Shown here piece after piece: positions 54,321-64,000 of a stretch of 64,000 nt of DNA. Within the stretch, counting starts at the first letter, position 1, and every line of letters begins with the position of its first letter. Below the pieces are notes generated by a model. The model had not been told where the DNA came from, did no database searches, and was given only the letters and a program-made list of their open reading frames with translations. The position numbers and the translations under genes are program-made. The stretch lies in the NCBI GenBank assembly GCA_019671005.1, contig CM033728.1, positions 26,797,099-26,861,098 of the forward strand, read 5' to 3'. This DNA is from Hibiscus mutabilis (Eukaryota; Streptophyta; Magnoliopsida; Malvales; Malvaceae).

Positions 54321-55447
54321 AGTTTTTCTTCTATTTTATTTTATTTTTATTTTAGTTTTCATATTGCATTTGTATTTTCTTCTTTTCTGGTTCCTCTTTA
54401 CACTGAGGACAATGCTCTTCTCAAGTTACTATCCCTTGTATATATATTAGGTAAAATATAGGTAAATTTTTCAATTTTAATTTTAATTTTTTTGTGAATA
54501 GCCTATTATGTTTGATTGTTCCCTTTGCTATAATTCCAATGATTCTGAAATTGTTGCTGCGTTGATCATGATTTCCAACGATTAATCTATGTTTAATGTT
54601 TTGCAATGTGTTAAGAGCTTTCATGTTTTGAACCTAGTGTTGAATCTATTGTAGCCCTTAAATCACATGTCGCATGCCTTCTAAAAAGCTTATGAAACCT
54701 TAGAGAAATTCTAGGTTAACTCTCTAATGCCAATGCATGAATTAATGCGAATGAACTAATGCTCAATGTAGCATATTAAAGGCTTAAAAGCTCATTGAAA
54801 AATAAAGAAAATAATGAAAATTAATTGAAAAATTGATAATATAAATAAAACTGTTGAGGGACACTATTCCATGCATCTTTCTATCTTAGTAAACTAGGTG
54901 AGTTGTGTTTGCTCCATTTAGCTTTCCCTGGTAGGAATGAAAGTACTGGCATAAGAGTGAATAAAAGTCTTCACGAGATGACACTACTCGTAGGGCTCGG
55001 GGATGGGCTATTTGCTCCACTCTATCTTTAGGTCTGAAAGGTAAGTGTGATAAGCTGAAGCCCAAAGAATACAGTTTTTAAGCTTAAAAGGATAAGGGGA
55101 GTATAACATTGTGCTTAAAAAGAAAAGAAAATGCAGAGGCAATAATATAGAGCATTCCTTAAGTTTTTCTAAGGCCATTAAGTGATGAATGCATGTGACA
55201 TAGCACCCACTGCACCAACAGTAGATTTGATCCTTGGAACAAAATTGTAAGCTCTAATGCATTGGAACTCATTAAAAGAGTTGAGGAATAAATTATTGTT
55301 GCATCATGTCTTGGAATCCCTGTAATCATAGCTTAGTTGGAACCTTAGGAACTATAGGTTATTTATTGTTTTTAATTTCTGTTTTGTTTTTCTTGCTTTC
55401 ATTTTGCATTGCTTGAGGACAAGCAACAATTCAAGTTTGGGGGTATT
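54321..55447 (+). other. D non-coding region with two tract remnants
   Basis: It begins T-rich. GAGGACAATGC at 54404-54414 matches the first polypurine-like tract of C1 and C2, but the G run is lost (CTCAAGTTAC). A second GAGGACAAGCAA then AAGTTTGGGGGTA at about 55417-55445 is the true polypurine tract. The CTAGAG hairpins of family C are absent. No gene is visible. Confidence 0.55.
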
Positions 55448-55469
55448 TGAAAATTGTGTAAATGACCTG

Positions 55470-56574
55470 TGATATCCCAAAATTTAGCTTAGAACTATGT
55501 CACCAAATTGATAATAGTCCAATTTGAGTTAAGGGTATCTTAAATAATTGGTTATATAAGATGAAGACCTACTAATAAGTTAATATAGTTGGTACGTTAA
55601 ACTAGAAAAAATGGAATTATAAGGACCAAAATGAATGAAAAGAAACAAGTGGCGTTCAATGTACAAAGGACTACAAAGGATGATGCTATAATATTTGAAG
55701 TTGCATGTTAAATTCCCAAAACACTAAGGATCTAAACACATGCCATTTTCATGTAATCTAGGTGGAATAATGGGGGGATTCAGTTATGTCTTGTTGAAGG
55801 AAGATCATCTTCTTCCTTGTGGGAACCGAAGCAAAAGTTGGGGGTAGAAGGAGAGAGAAATCTTCATGCTTTCATGAAGATTCAAGCACAATTTGGTAAT
55901 ATTCTTGAAGAGCATGTCGATCTAGGTCCATGAGGAAGGTAGATTATTCTTCTTTTCACCTTTATAAGTTAATTTGTTAGGATGCTCCATGAGAGTTAAA
56001 TTAAAAATTTGATGATGCTTGTATGAATGCTCATGTTTAGAAATTGGGATATAATTTAATTCGGTTAAATTGCATGAATTTGAATATTAGAGTAAATTTG
56101 AGACATTGATATTTTTGAATGGTATGCATATATAGATGAATTTGTTTAAAATGTTTGGAAGATTGGATGTTCGGACAAATCCTTACAGGTAACATAATAA
56201 TGGTTGGACTTAAATTTAGTGTATTCGTAAGTATAATAAGTAAACCAGGACTGTTTTGTATAATTTCGAAATGTGTAAATTGCTGGAAAATTAAAATAGG
56301 GGTTAATGGATAGTTTTATACACATATATGTGATCATATGTATGTTAGGGGACTGATTCGAATAATTAAAAGAGGGGATTGTTCATTTAGCTTCATTTAG
56401 AAGTAGTTTGCATATAGGGGGTTAATGTATAGTTCATTTAGTTGCATTTAGGAGTAGTTTGCATATAGGGGTTAATGGATAGTTCATTTAGCTGATTAAA
56501 AATTAGAATAGGGTTTAATGGATAGTTCATTTAGCGGCATTTAGGAGTAGTTTGCATGTAGTTAGGGAGTTACA
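55470..56574 (+). repeat. F: probable 1.1-kb solo LTR
   Basis: Start TGATATCCCAAAATTTAGC resembles the E2 LTR start; end GGGAGTTACA. No coding sequence. No clear duplication: ACCTG before against CTGCC after. A degenerate tandem repeat lies near the end. The ends are inferred from TG...CA form and the break in D LTR homology. Confidence 0.5.
56383..56565 (+). repeat. About 50-bp degenerate tandem repeat in F
   Basis: Roughly four units start ATAGTTCATTTAGC and contain TAGTTTGCATATAGGG and GGTTAATGGATAG. One unit has a different middle (GATTAAAAATTAGAA). Confidence 0.8.
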
Positions 56575-56789
56575 CTGCCTGCGCTTAAATGTTATATATT
56601 TTGGTGCTTTCATGGGAAAGGTAGTGTTTTGTGGTGTATGTGCAGGATGCTGGATGAATGCTGGAGTAAATGAGTAGTATATCTCTCGGCTGGAGCTGAC
56701 AAGGCAAGAAGAGTTGGATACGAATCTACTTTGACCCACGTGGACTTTCTCCTAAATACAAAATATTAAAAGATAACGAGAAATCAATG

Positions 56790-57373
56790 TGTAACCCCCT
56801 TGACTCGGCCTAGCCGCCAGACCAAACAGAGAAGGCTACATTAGGTTTGCCGAAGCAAATTGGAGAGATACAACGAAACCCAGTCCCTTTTTTCCTTTTC
56901 TCTTATCTAGATGCCAATTATTAATCCTACATGTTCATGCAGAGTTTAAAAGTAACCCCATCTCAATCGGGCATGAATTTGACATCCAATTGGTCACATT
57001 TGCAATTCAGGGACAAAAATGCAAATACATAAAATTATAGAATTAAAACTCACTTTTAAGTTACCAACCTTTAATTGGTTCGATTCTGAACATTCATCCC
57101 AAATTTAAGCTCCAATCGATCATTCTATCACATACAATACCATTGTCAAGTTTCAGGGACAAAGATGCAAAGAAAGCAAAACTACCAAACTGACATTAAC
57201 AGAAATCGGCCACAGGTATCGGTACAGGTGTTACTATACTGTTACGCATAAAGATGCACCGTACCGGTGCACCACGGCCAGTACCGATATGCAATAACAA
57301 ACTTACCTAACTTTTTAATCGTTTAACATCCGTACTGGTACGCTTACATGGGTATTGGTACACGGGTTTGGGT
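56790..57373 (-). repeat. G: 3' part of a Tekay-type LTR (minus)
   Basis: It starts on the plus strand TGTAACCCCCTTGACTCGG, the reverse of a Tekay-type LTR end, with the same TACATTAGGTTTGCCGAAGC text as B1 and B3. It is cut at 57374 by the Ogre-type LTR; the rest may lie beyond the window. Confidence 0.75.
57216..57362 (-). repeat. Paired GTAYCGRTAC palindrome cluster, G LTR
   Basis: Pairs: CCGTACCGGTGCACC with GTACCGATATGC (20 nt), and CCGTACTGGTACGC with GGGTATTGGTACAC (20 nt), plus GGTATCGGTACAGG. It begins 426 bp from the LTR 3' end, as in the B copies. Confidence 0.82.
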
Positions 57374-60300
57374 TGTGTAATCACTCATTTTTATCCGGGT
57401 TGTAAATATTATAGTATATTAAGTAATTGTAGTAATAATTATATGTGCATGCATTAATGTCTATATCTACGAGTGATAATATGTATATGTGAGTCCATGT
57501 GTTAGTGCAGTATATAAGTGCATATGGTTGTAATATTATATATGTTGATGTGTACGTATAAATATTATCATTAGTTATCCATGCATTATATGTTTGTATA
57601 AATGTATGAGTGTATTACATAAGTACCGTATGTTTGCATATGTTAATTTGTATATGTGTGTATATACGAAATATGTGTAGGTGTACGAATGTATAATTAT
57701 TAATGTTGCATGTATTATAATGTATGTATATATTTTTCGTATGTGTCTATGCATGTTAATGTGTTTGCATGTATGCATGTTTATCTTATTATTTATTAAG
57801 TATAAGTACGTGTGCATATATGAATATATATATATTAATATTATATATGTTATTATTAAGTATATGCATTAATACTGTATGTGTTATAGTATACGTGTGT
57901 ATTACTTATGTGTGTGTCTAACTATATATGTATGCATGTAGTAATATATATGTGTGTGTTTTAATTAGTAGCTTTATTATTAATGTTAATTGTAATACAT
58001 ATGTATATAACATATCTAAAATATATAAAATCTATGTATAATATAAAAGCCCAGTCCCTTTTACAGATAAAAAAACCCATAATTAAGATCATTGGGCCCA
58101 AACCAACCCAGACCCAATATCCTCAAAACCCTAAAACCCTATCTGATATCTAATATCTTTTTTTCCTCGTAGTAGCCAAAGGAGGGCTGTTGGATCAGAT
58201 CCAGATCCAACGGCCACGATCAACCCAAGATGATCCAGCTAGCGCACGTGAAGCATATTCTCAGGATGTTCGACTTCTCACGCGCGAGACCATTTATTTT
58301 CCACGTGCCACGTGTCAGATCCCATGCAACCTCGTCTTTCGCAGATGCGATCCTGGCCATTCATCGTCAAAGCAATCTCAGCTGTTAGATCAAATCTGAT
58401 CCAACGACCAAGATTAGAACCGGCCGATTGAAGCCCTTTCACCTCCAACCACCATCCACGTGGTGCTCCGCCCAAGGCGGCCGTACAGCTCTCCCTCAAC
58501 CACCGAACATGCGCAAATACCATAAAAAATAGAACATGTCAGATTCAGAAATCAAACAGTGATTATCAGCAACCAAATCTCAAAAAAATAGATTATTTTC
58601 TTTCTATCTACCATCTTTTGTACTTAGTTTTTATCAGCTCCAAGAATCAATATCAAAAAAAATCTTTAGTTGTAACTTTTCTTCTCTTTTCTTTTCTTAC
58701 ATGTTTTTCAGATACAAAAAAAGAAAACACAGAGAGGTTCGAGTTTACCCTCGCCGCCGATAATCCTTCGCCGGTAAAAAGCCACGCCTTTGGACTAAGA
58801 GGGTGAATCAGTGATAGTTTTGTAGATTCGAATCGAGGGGAGAGGTTATTTTTTGTTCAATTTTCAAAATAAAAGAAGGTTTGAAGGTTTTAATCCGGTA
58901 GTTCTTCAAAAAAGGGTGCCTTTTTGTCTTTCCGGCACTGATTAGCGGTGGCCGGAGTAGCCGGACCACCGCCGGTTTCTGGAAATGAGGGTGGCCGAGC
59001 AAGGTTTTCTAGGTTTTGGGGGGTTCGAGTTGAGAGAATAACAAAGGGAGAGAGCTTTTTTTTGGGGAGTCAAAATTTAAAATGCCAAAGGGGCAAATTT
59101 TGGGCTGATTGGGTCGATTTATAGAACCAAATAAAAAAGTAAATGGTTTAATTACCACATAAGGACCTCCGCGTTTCTATTTCTTTCATTTCAGGCGTGC
59201 CACATAGTACAATTACAGCAATAGTCCCTTTTGTTTTTTCTAGAAGTTTTGATTTCACCCCCAAATTAACTAGTTCAGTTTTTTTAAATGGCAAAATTAC
59301 TCCCCCAAGCATTCTGTGTTTTGGTATTTTGCACTTTGAGCTTCCCCCTTGGGTATTTTACAGCATTGGTCCTTTCAAGTTTCATTCAGTTTACAATCTT
59401 GTCCCAGAATCGTATTTTTATTGCTTTCGATTTTGATTCTATGTTTTGTTTTTTTTATTTCCAGTCCCTTAGTAAATTGTAAATGTTTATGCCATTTATT
59501 TTTATTATGTTTTAGCATGTTTTAATATGTGTTTTATATAATATGTTAATTTATATTCTTATAATATGTGTACTAAAATGTGTTATTTCATGTTTCCATG
59601 TTTTAATCTATTGGTTCATGTTGTATATACTTTAGTTTCATATGCCATGTTTTATTATAGTTCGTATATTATGTTTACATGAGTTTTTCGATCCTTTTTG
59701 TACTCTAGGTTGTATGTTAGTGTGGTGTTATTTATCACCTTTAATGTCATGATTTAATTTGTGGGTGTAATTTGTGCCATATGTTAGATGCCAAGTATTA
59801 GTTTTTTTTATATATTTGCATGTTGCTTTGTTAATTTAGTATCATGATATGCCATGTGTATATGTCATGTATGTGGTAGTTGTGGTTCATTTTAATGTGT
59901 CTAAGCATGTTAGATTTAATTATAGTTTAGGAAGCATGTTTCTTTCTTGTTCACGTTTATACTTGTTCTTTATTTATTCATGATATGTTATGTTTTTTTC
60001 ATGTACTTTATTATTTTTATTTAATTTTGTAAAATTCATGTGTTTATGTTTTTTTAATATCATGTCAATATAAATGTTTAATATTTTTTGTTTCTAAGAT
60101 GGTATAATGGTTATACTTATGTTAATGCGATGCCCTTTTATTTGAGCGTAAATGTGGCCAGTATCAAGTGCAGTGATGGTAGTCTATCGGTTTACTCTCG
60201 AGTAACGGGGCCCTTAAAATCTACTCGCACTTGTAACCAAACTTGAATTTAATCGTCACTTTAATCCAGAAAATTCAATATTAATAAAGCGGTAATTATT

Positions 60301-60535
60301 AAAGTACCAATTTTGGGTGGTGTGGGGGTACTAATCCTTCCCCATCCATAACCGACTCCCAAACCCAACAGTTTTTTTAAAATCTTTGGTTTTATGGTGT
60401 CCGGCCTACCTTAGTGGCGGTGGCGACTCCATTTTTAAGTGAAATACAGTTTTTACAAAACCCCGCGGAATAAATATTTTTAATACCCAAACACCTTAAA
60501 ACTCATTTTTTTAGCGTAAAAGGGATATCGCTACA
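57374..60535 (+). repeat. Ogre/Tat-type 5' LTR
   Basis: It ends at CGCTACA two bases before the primer site. The start is inferred at TGTGTAATCACTC (57374), where G LTR homology stops; about 3.16 kb. It contains a TATG-rich low-complexity tract, a CG-richer part (58150-58530) with inverted repeats, and near the end GGTGGCGACTCC and CCCCGCGGAATAAAT, familiar from Ogre LTR ends. Small ORFs inside are not supported as genes. The 5' boundary is tentative. Confidence 0.65.
57400..58040. repeat. TATG/TGTA-rich low-complexity tract
   Basis: ATGTATATGTG-type words dominate (for example TATGCATGTTAATGTG, TATATATATT). ORFs on both strands here are products of low complexity. Confidence 0.75.
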
Positions 60536-60537
60536 GA

Positions 60538-60555
60538 TGGCGACTCCACTAGGGA
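60538..60555 (+). promoter_or_regulatory. Ogre-type primer binding site
   Basis: TGGCGACTCCACTAGGGA; the form TGGCGACTCCACTGGGGA is characteristic of plant Ogre/Tat elements, for which tRNA-Arg has been named as primer. One change is visible. Confidence 0.8.
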
Positions 60556-61217
60556 CCCGTTTTTTGTTTTTAAAAAAACAAATGAGAGTCAAGCTTTTTA
60601 AATTATTACCACTTTACTAATATCGGAAGTTTCGGATTAAAGTGACTATTAAATTAACATTCGGTTATAATTGCACGTTTATTTTAAAGCATTTAAAATT
60701 TGGCATATAAACTCGTCTTTTTTAAGTGGGGAGAAAACGCTAGTGCTTTCGTGAAGATATCGTTCCTCCGTATGGGCCTAGCAAAGTACCTTTGACACTC
60801 GAGTACCTTATGCTTTCGTGAGGATATTGTTCCTTCGTAGGGGCATAAGCGAATGGGTCCCCCTGAATTGAACTCGGCTGAAAGGAGCCTATAATAGCTG
60901 ATGACCGAGGGCTTTTCTACCCTTAGTAGGGGACAGCAAGGACAGTTTGGGTACCTCCTAGCACCAACACTGAATATAGAGAACATAAAGAACCCACTTT
61001 TTTAGAGCCATGCAGATAACCTAGGTGTTTTAGACGAGATGTAAATAGGGTTGTTTTGTTTGTTTATCGTATTTAATTTGCCCTTTATTTATGTATTTAT
61101 TAATTTTAACCAGTACTGACTTGTTTTCTTTTTTGTTTTTGTTTTGTTTTTGCATATATCATCGCATTCGCATTACATAGGGTATTGACTCCTAAGTGGT
61201 TTCTCCAATAATAGAGA
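60556..61217 (+). other. Ogre-type leader with a duplicated segment
   Basis: An untranslated leader. A 34-bp segment (TGCTTTCGTGARGATAT...) occurs at 60744-60777 and 60811-60844. T-rich text with TTTTTGCATATATC precedes the first ORF. No ORF of interest on the plus strand. Confidence 0.6.
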
Positions 61218-62056
61218 TTGTTCATGATGGACCAAGGGTTCTTTGACCTGACAATAGGGGGTTCGGTTCCAAAGTTCCATCCCCAGGCTAGATCAGAGAT
61301 AGTAGAAGAAGGATCATTCAGAGCCTTTGGGTCAGATTTGGCAAGCAGTGTTAGTTCTGGTAGCAAGCGAGGCGGAGTACAAGAATTAAAGAAGCAAATG
61401 GCTGAGATGATGAACCAAATAAATGCTATGATGAAAAGTAAGCTACCTGGCGAACTTAGAGAAGAATCGATCAAGGATCAAAATGTAGAACATAATGGTC
61501 AGAATGTTAAGATAGACAACATTGTTAAATACGACAAGTTGAATCCTTTTGTGATCAATCTCAAGAAACAAACATGTGGCATATCTGGGGCAGATACACA
61601 GGGAACAGAGGCAAGACTAGGAGAAGCCGAGAATCAAATGACGTAAAGAGGCATTGTCCTATACCTAAGAGATACACCGAGCTGCTTCCGTTGCTCATTG
61701 AAGGGAATCTTATCATATTGGTAAAGTCTGTACCAAAGAGACATCCTTATCCGAAGGGTTACAACTGTCGTATCTGGTGCAGCTACCATATAGGGGATTT
61801 GGGTCATCACACTGAGAACTGCGGAGCCCTGAAGAACAGAGTTCAAGATCTTATCAGGATGGGAGTTTTGGGTTTCGAAGATGGACAACCCCGATTCTAC
61901 AATGAGCCAACCATTGCCCGAGGGGCAAAGTCGAAGAAAGGTCAATGCCCAGTCCAAGGTTCAGGTAACACAGAAGTGGGTCACTCAAGTGAGACAAATT
62001 CAGAAGTTGAGAGTAAAGACATCTCAGAAGATGAACTTGCATTCGAGTATGGCTAA
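61218..62056 (+). pseudogene. Ogre/Tat-type upstream ORF with gag-tail zinc-like motif
   Basis: The first part (61218-61646) opens MFMMDQGFFDLTIGGS and has LKKQMAEMMNQINAMMK, a short helical stretch. A frame change at about 61600 leads to the part up to 62056: RYTELLPLLIEGNLI, YPKGYNCRIWCSYHIGDLGH, HTENCGALKNRVQDLI. The C-x2-H...GH-x4-C pattern followed by LKxxVQDLI is the motif normally found at the gag-protease junction of Tat/Ogre elements. Here it sits about 850 bp upstream of the gag core. The second frame is open to a TAA at 62054. Confidence 0.65.
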
Positions 62057-62720
62057 CTCAAGCATGAGAGGTATGATTTGAGCAAAAAAACCGAAGAGTA
62101 TACAAGACGACTACTAGAAGTTGCACTTTGAATTCAAGAATGCTGGTCTTGTGACACCTCTGAAGAATGGGTTAATGGCATGATTCAGCTGAAGAGCGAT
62201 TTAGCACGATGGAAGCAAAAATGCAAGACTAGTAAAAATAAAGCCAGATCATTATCATAGAAGCTGAAAGAAGAGAGCCAACACGACATCCTCCAGAGTG
62301 AGTTGGAAAGCAGTCCGGCTATAGATGAGATCTTGAAATCAAGTCTGTAGTAGAAAGGGGAGGAATATCAAGCCCTTCAAATGGAAAATGCAGCACTCAA
62401 AGAACATATAGAAAGGCTCAAGACTTCTTTACGTACCAGCGAGATTCGTGCTAAAGCGTACCAGCAGGCCAGGTATGAAAGTTTCAAAGAAGTAACTGTC
62501 AAGCTATAAAAGGTCGAGCAGAAAATACAGGAGAAAGACCAAGACATGAAGATTGTTATGACTCAAGCACGACAAGTAGCCCAACAGGTAGCAGATTTAG
62601 CTGATGTGGCAGTGCCAATAAGCCAGAATAGGAATCCAGCGCTGGACCACGAAGGAAAGCTAACAAAACTATTGAATGAGGTCAAGAAATTAGGAGCTAG
62701 AGCTGACCGCTATCTGTAAA
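62057..62720 (+). pseudogene. Ogre/Tat-type coiled-coil ORF remnant
   Basis: The plus strand reads, with several stops, KTEEYTRRLLEVA, QLKSDLARWKQKCKTSKNKA, KGEEYQALQMENAALKEH, IERLKTSLRTSEIRAKAYQQ, VEQKIQEKDQDMKIVMTQAR and LLNEVKKLGARADRYL. This is a long charged heptad-rich segment like the coiled-coil tail of Ogre ORF1 proteins, whose role is unknown. The frame is closed by TAG and TAA codons (for example near 62131, 62257, 62348, 62507). Confidence 0.6.
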
Positions 62721-62898
62721 ATCCTAATACATGATGTAATGAAAGCTTTTGGTCTGAATGAAAGATGTTCTATGGGGACAAATGACTTGCAGAATCAATA
62801 CCTTATTGCATTCATGCATTGCTTTTGCATCACATCATTTGCATTGTTTAATGATTTTATCATTGCATGGCACTTCATCATTTAATTTCTGGGGTTCG

Positions 62899-63921
62899 AT
62901 GGCAAAACTAGTTGAGAAAATGGAACAAACTAAGGAGTCGAGGCTTGATCTTCTAGAAGAAAGAATCGAGGAGTTCAAGAAAAAAGAAAAAATAGATGTT
63001 TTCAACACAAGGGAACTTTGCCTAGTCCCTGATTTGGTTATTCCTCCGAATTTCAAGATTCCCATATTTGCACTATATGACGGAACTAGCTACTCGAAGA
63101 TTCACTTAACCATGTTTTGCAGAAAAATGGAGGGATACATGAAGAATGGAGAGTTGTTGATCCACTACTTCCACGATAGCCTGATGGGACTTGTAGCAGT
63201 GTGGTATAACCCTTTGAGCAGAAACCAGGTTCGGTCAAGGGGTGACCTTGCTAATGCCTTCTTGAATCAGTACAGATATGCTTTAGACTTAGCGCCCTGT
63301 TGGTAGTTTCTTTAGAATGAGAAAATGAGACCAAATAAAAGCTTTAGGGAATATGCACTAGGGTGGCGATGTTCGGCAACCCAAGTCCAGTCTTCTATAA
63401 CAGAAGAAGAGTTAACTCCCTTGTTTCATGCAACGCTTCCCTCTCCTTTCTTCGATATGATGTTGGAGAAATCAAGAAGCAGATTCGAAGATTTTATGAC
63501 AATTGGAGAGAGGATAGAATACGTGATCCAAGAAGGAGAATTAGGGTCTAAGTCTAAGGACCGAATTGAAGAGAAGGCAGATGAAGACAAAGAAGTGAAT
63601 GAGTGTCACCTCCAAGGTTCTCATGGCCTTAAAAGAAGAAGACAGACTAACACTTCAGGGTCATCAAGGAAAATTCCTCGGATGAGTGCAAATTTGGAAG
63701 TGTTCGAAGTATCCATCTCAGATATATAGCCTCATTTGGTAGAAGGTTTCTATCTTGCTCTCAGACCGATGAAGATTACACCTGATCCATCTACCCATGG
63801 CTTTGACTCGAGTAGCACATGTGAATTCCACTTGAGGGCACCAGGGCATCCCACCAAAAAGTGTAGACCTTTACTAGAGCAGATCAAGAAGCTGGTCAAT
63901 AATGGGACCTTGACACAATAA
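62899..63921 (+). pseudogene. Ogre/Tat-type gag with three in-frame stops
   Basis: I place the start at 62899 (MAKLVEKMEQTKESRLDLLE). The capsid core reads IPPNFKIPIFALYDGTSYSK, HLTMFCRKMEGYM, ELLIHYFHDSLMG and LANAFLNQYRYALDLAP. After TAG at 63304 and TAG at 63313 the same frame continues FREYALGW, SITEEELTPLFHATLPSPFF and MTIGERIEYVIQEGEL. After TAG at 63727 it goes on to CEFHLRAPGHPTKKCRPLLEQIK, the zinc-like gag tail. The frame never shifts over about 340 codons. Protease would follow beyond the window. Confidence 0.88.
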
Positions 63922-64000
63922 CTGATCTAGCAGTGGAGAACCAAAGATGGGGGCAAGTTTGCATAGTGCTGAGAAAGCTAGAGATGTCTCTACATTAGAA
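63922..64000 (+). other. Ogre/Tat-type gag-protease spacer, window end
   Basis: A TAA at 63919-63921 closes the gag tail; 79 bases follow with no recognisable domain. Confidence 0.4.

Larger units (their letters stand above)
55448..56789 (+). repeat. D 3' LTR pieces around insertion F
   Basis: The D LTR begins TGAAAATTGTG right after the tract at 55448. It is interrupted at about 55470 and resumes near 56575, where TTTTGTGGTGTATGTGCAGG parallels TTTTGTGTGTATGTGCAGG in the C2 LTR. It is cut again at 56790 by G. The resumption point is approximate. Confidence 0.6.

Noticed and set aside
55465..56579. Target site duplication for F
   Set aside because: Five-base flanks ACCTG and CTGCC do not match, so the F boundaries remain provisional.
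57575..57872. ORFs on both strands rich in Tyr, Ile, His and Met
   Set aside because: They lie in the TATG-rich low-complexity tract of the Ogre-type LTR and have no domain.
58190..58523. Overlapping ORFs in the CG-richer part of the Ogre-type LTR
   Set aside because: LTR location, no homology recognised, opposite-strand overlap; composition alone keeps the frames open.

Overview
This window looks like intergenic heterochromatin from a flowering plant, probably a eudicot. Almost all of it is explained by nested Ty3/gypsy LTR retrotransposons, and I found no host gene, tRNA gene, CRISPR array or bacterial-type operon. The evidence is plant-specific: primer binding sites matching initiator tRNA-Met, tRNA-Asp and the Ogre-type site; Athila-like, Tekay-like (chromodomain) and Tat/Ogre-like proteins; 5-bp target site duplications (TSDs); and AT-rich decayed spacers. 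The species cannot be named from this sequence.

Layout. Family names A to G are mine. 1-4210 is the integrase end and 3' LTR of Tekay-like element A0 (+), which cuts the gag of Tekay-like B3 (-, 4211-7313). The LTR of B3 is interrupted by a plus-strand B-type LTR (B4, 7314-7448), and that is interrupted by A1 (+, LTR 7449-10330, primer site, then gag-protease-RT at 20929-22864). A1 holds Athila-like C1 (+, 10430-20928) in its gag and the fragment E1 (22865-24652) in its RT. 24653-42597 is minus-strand Tekay-like B1. It carries two solo LTRs with perfect TSDs: B2 (28142-31578, CAAAG) and E2 (36003-40247, ATTAT). B1 sits in the protease of Athila-like D (42598-45063, resuming 53979-55469 and about 56575-56789). 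D holds a two-LTR Athila-like element, C2 (45064-53973, TSD GATAC), plus F and G LTRs. 57374-64000 is the LTR, leader and gag of a Tat/Ogre-type element.

Every coding region is damaged by stops, frameshifts, deletions or lost catalytic residues, so none of the elements looks autonomous. C2 is the best preserved (paired LTRs, TSD, primer site, polypurine tract, readable RT and integrase), but it has lost about 1 kb between the gag zinc knuckle and the protease.

The most unusual signals are non-coding. (1) Paired degenerate GTAYCGRTAC palindromes, usually 20-21 nt apart, form clusters at a near-constant distance from the 3' end of six Tekay-type LTRs of both subfamilies. (2) A 5S rRNA-like segment lies in sense inside the 4.2-kb E2 LTR. 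(3) A GTTGCC-N2-GGCAAC palindrome is scattered through the LTRs and genes of family C and appears to have seeded a coding repeat in pol. (4) E2 carries an array of short GACAC/GTGTC hairpins. (5) The Ogre-type element has two gag-tail zinc-like motifs flanking a coiled-coil ORF. All alignments were by eye; identities and ages were not computed.
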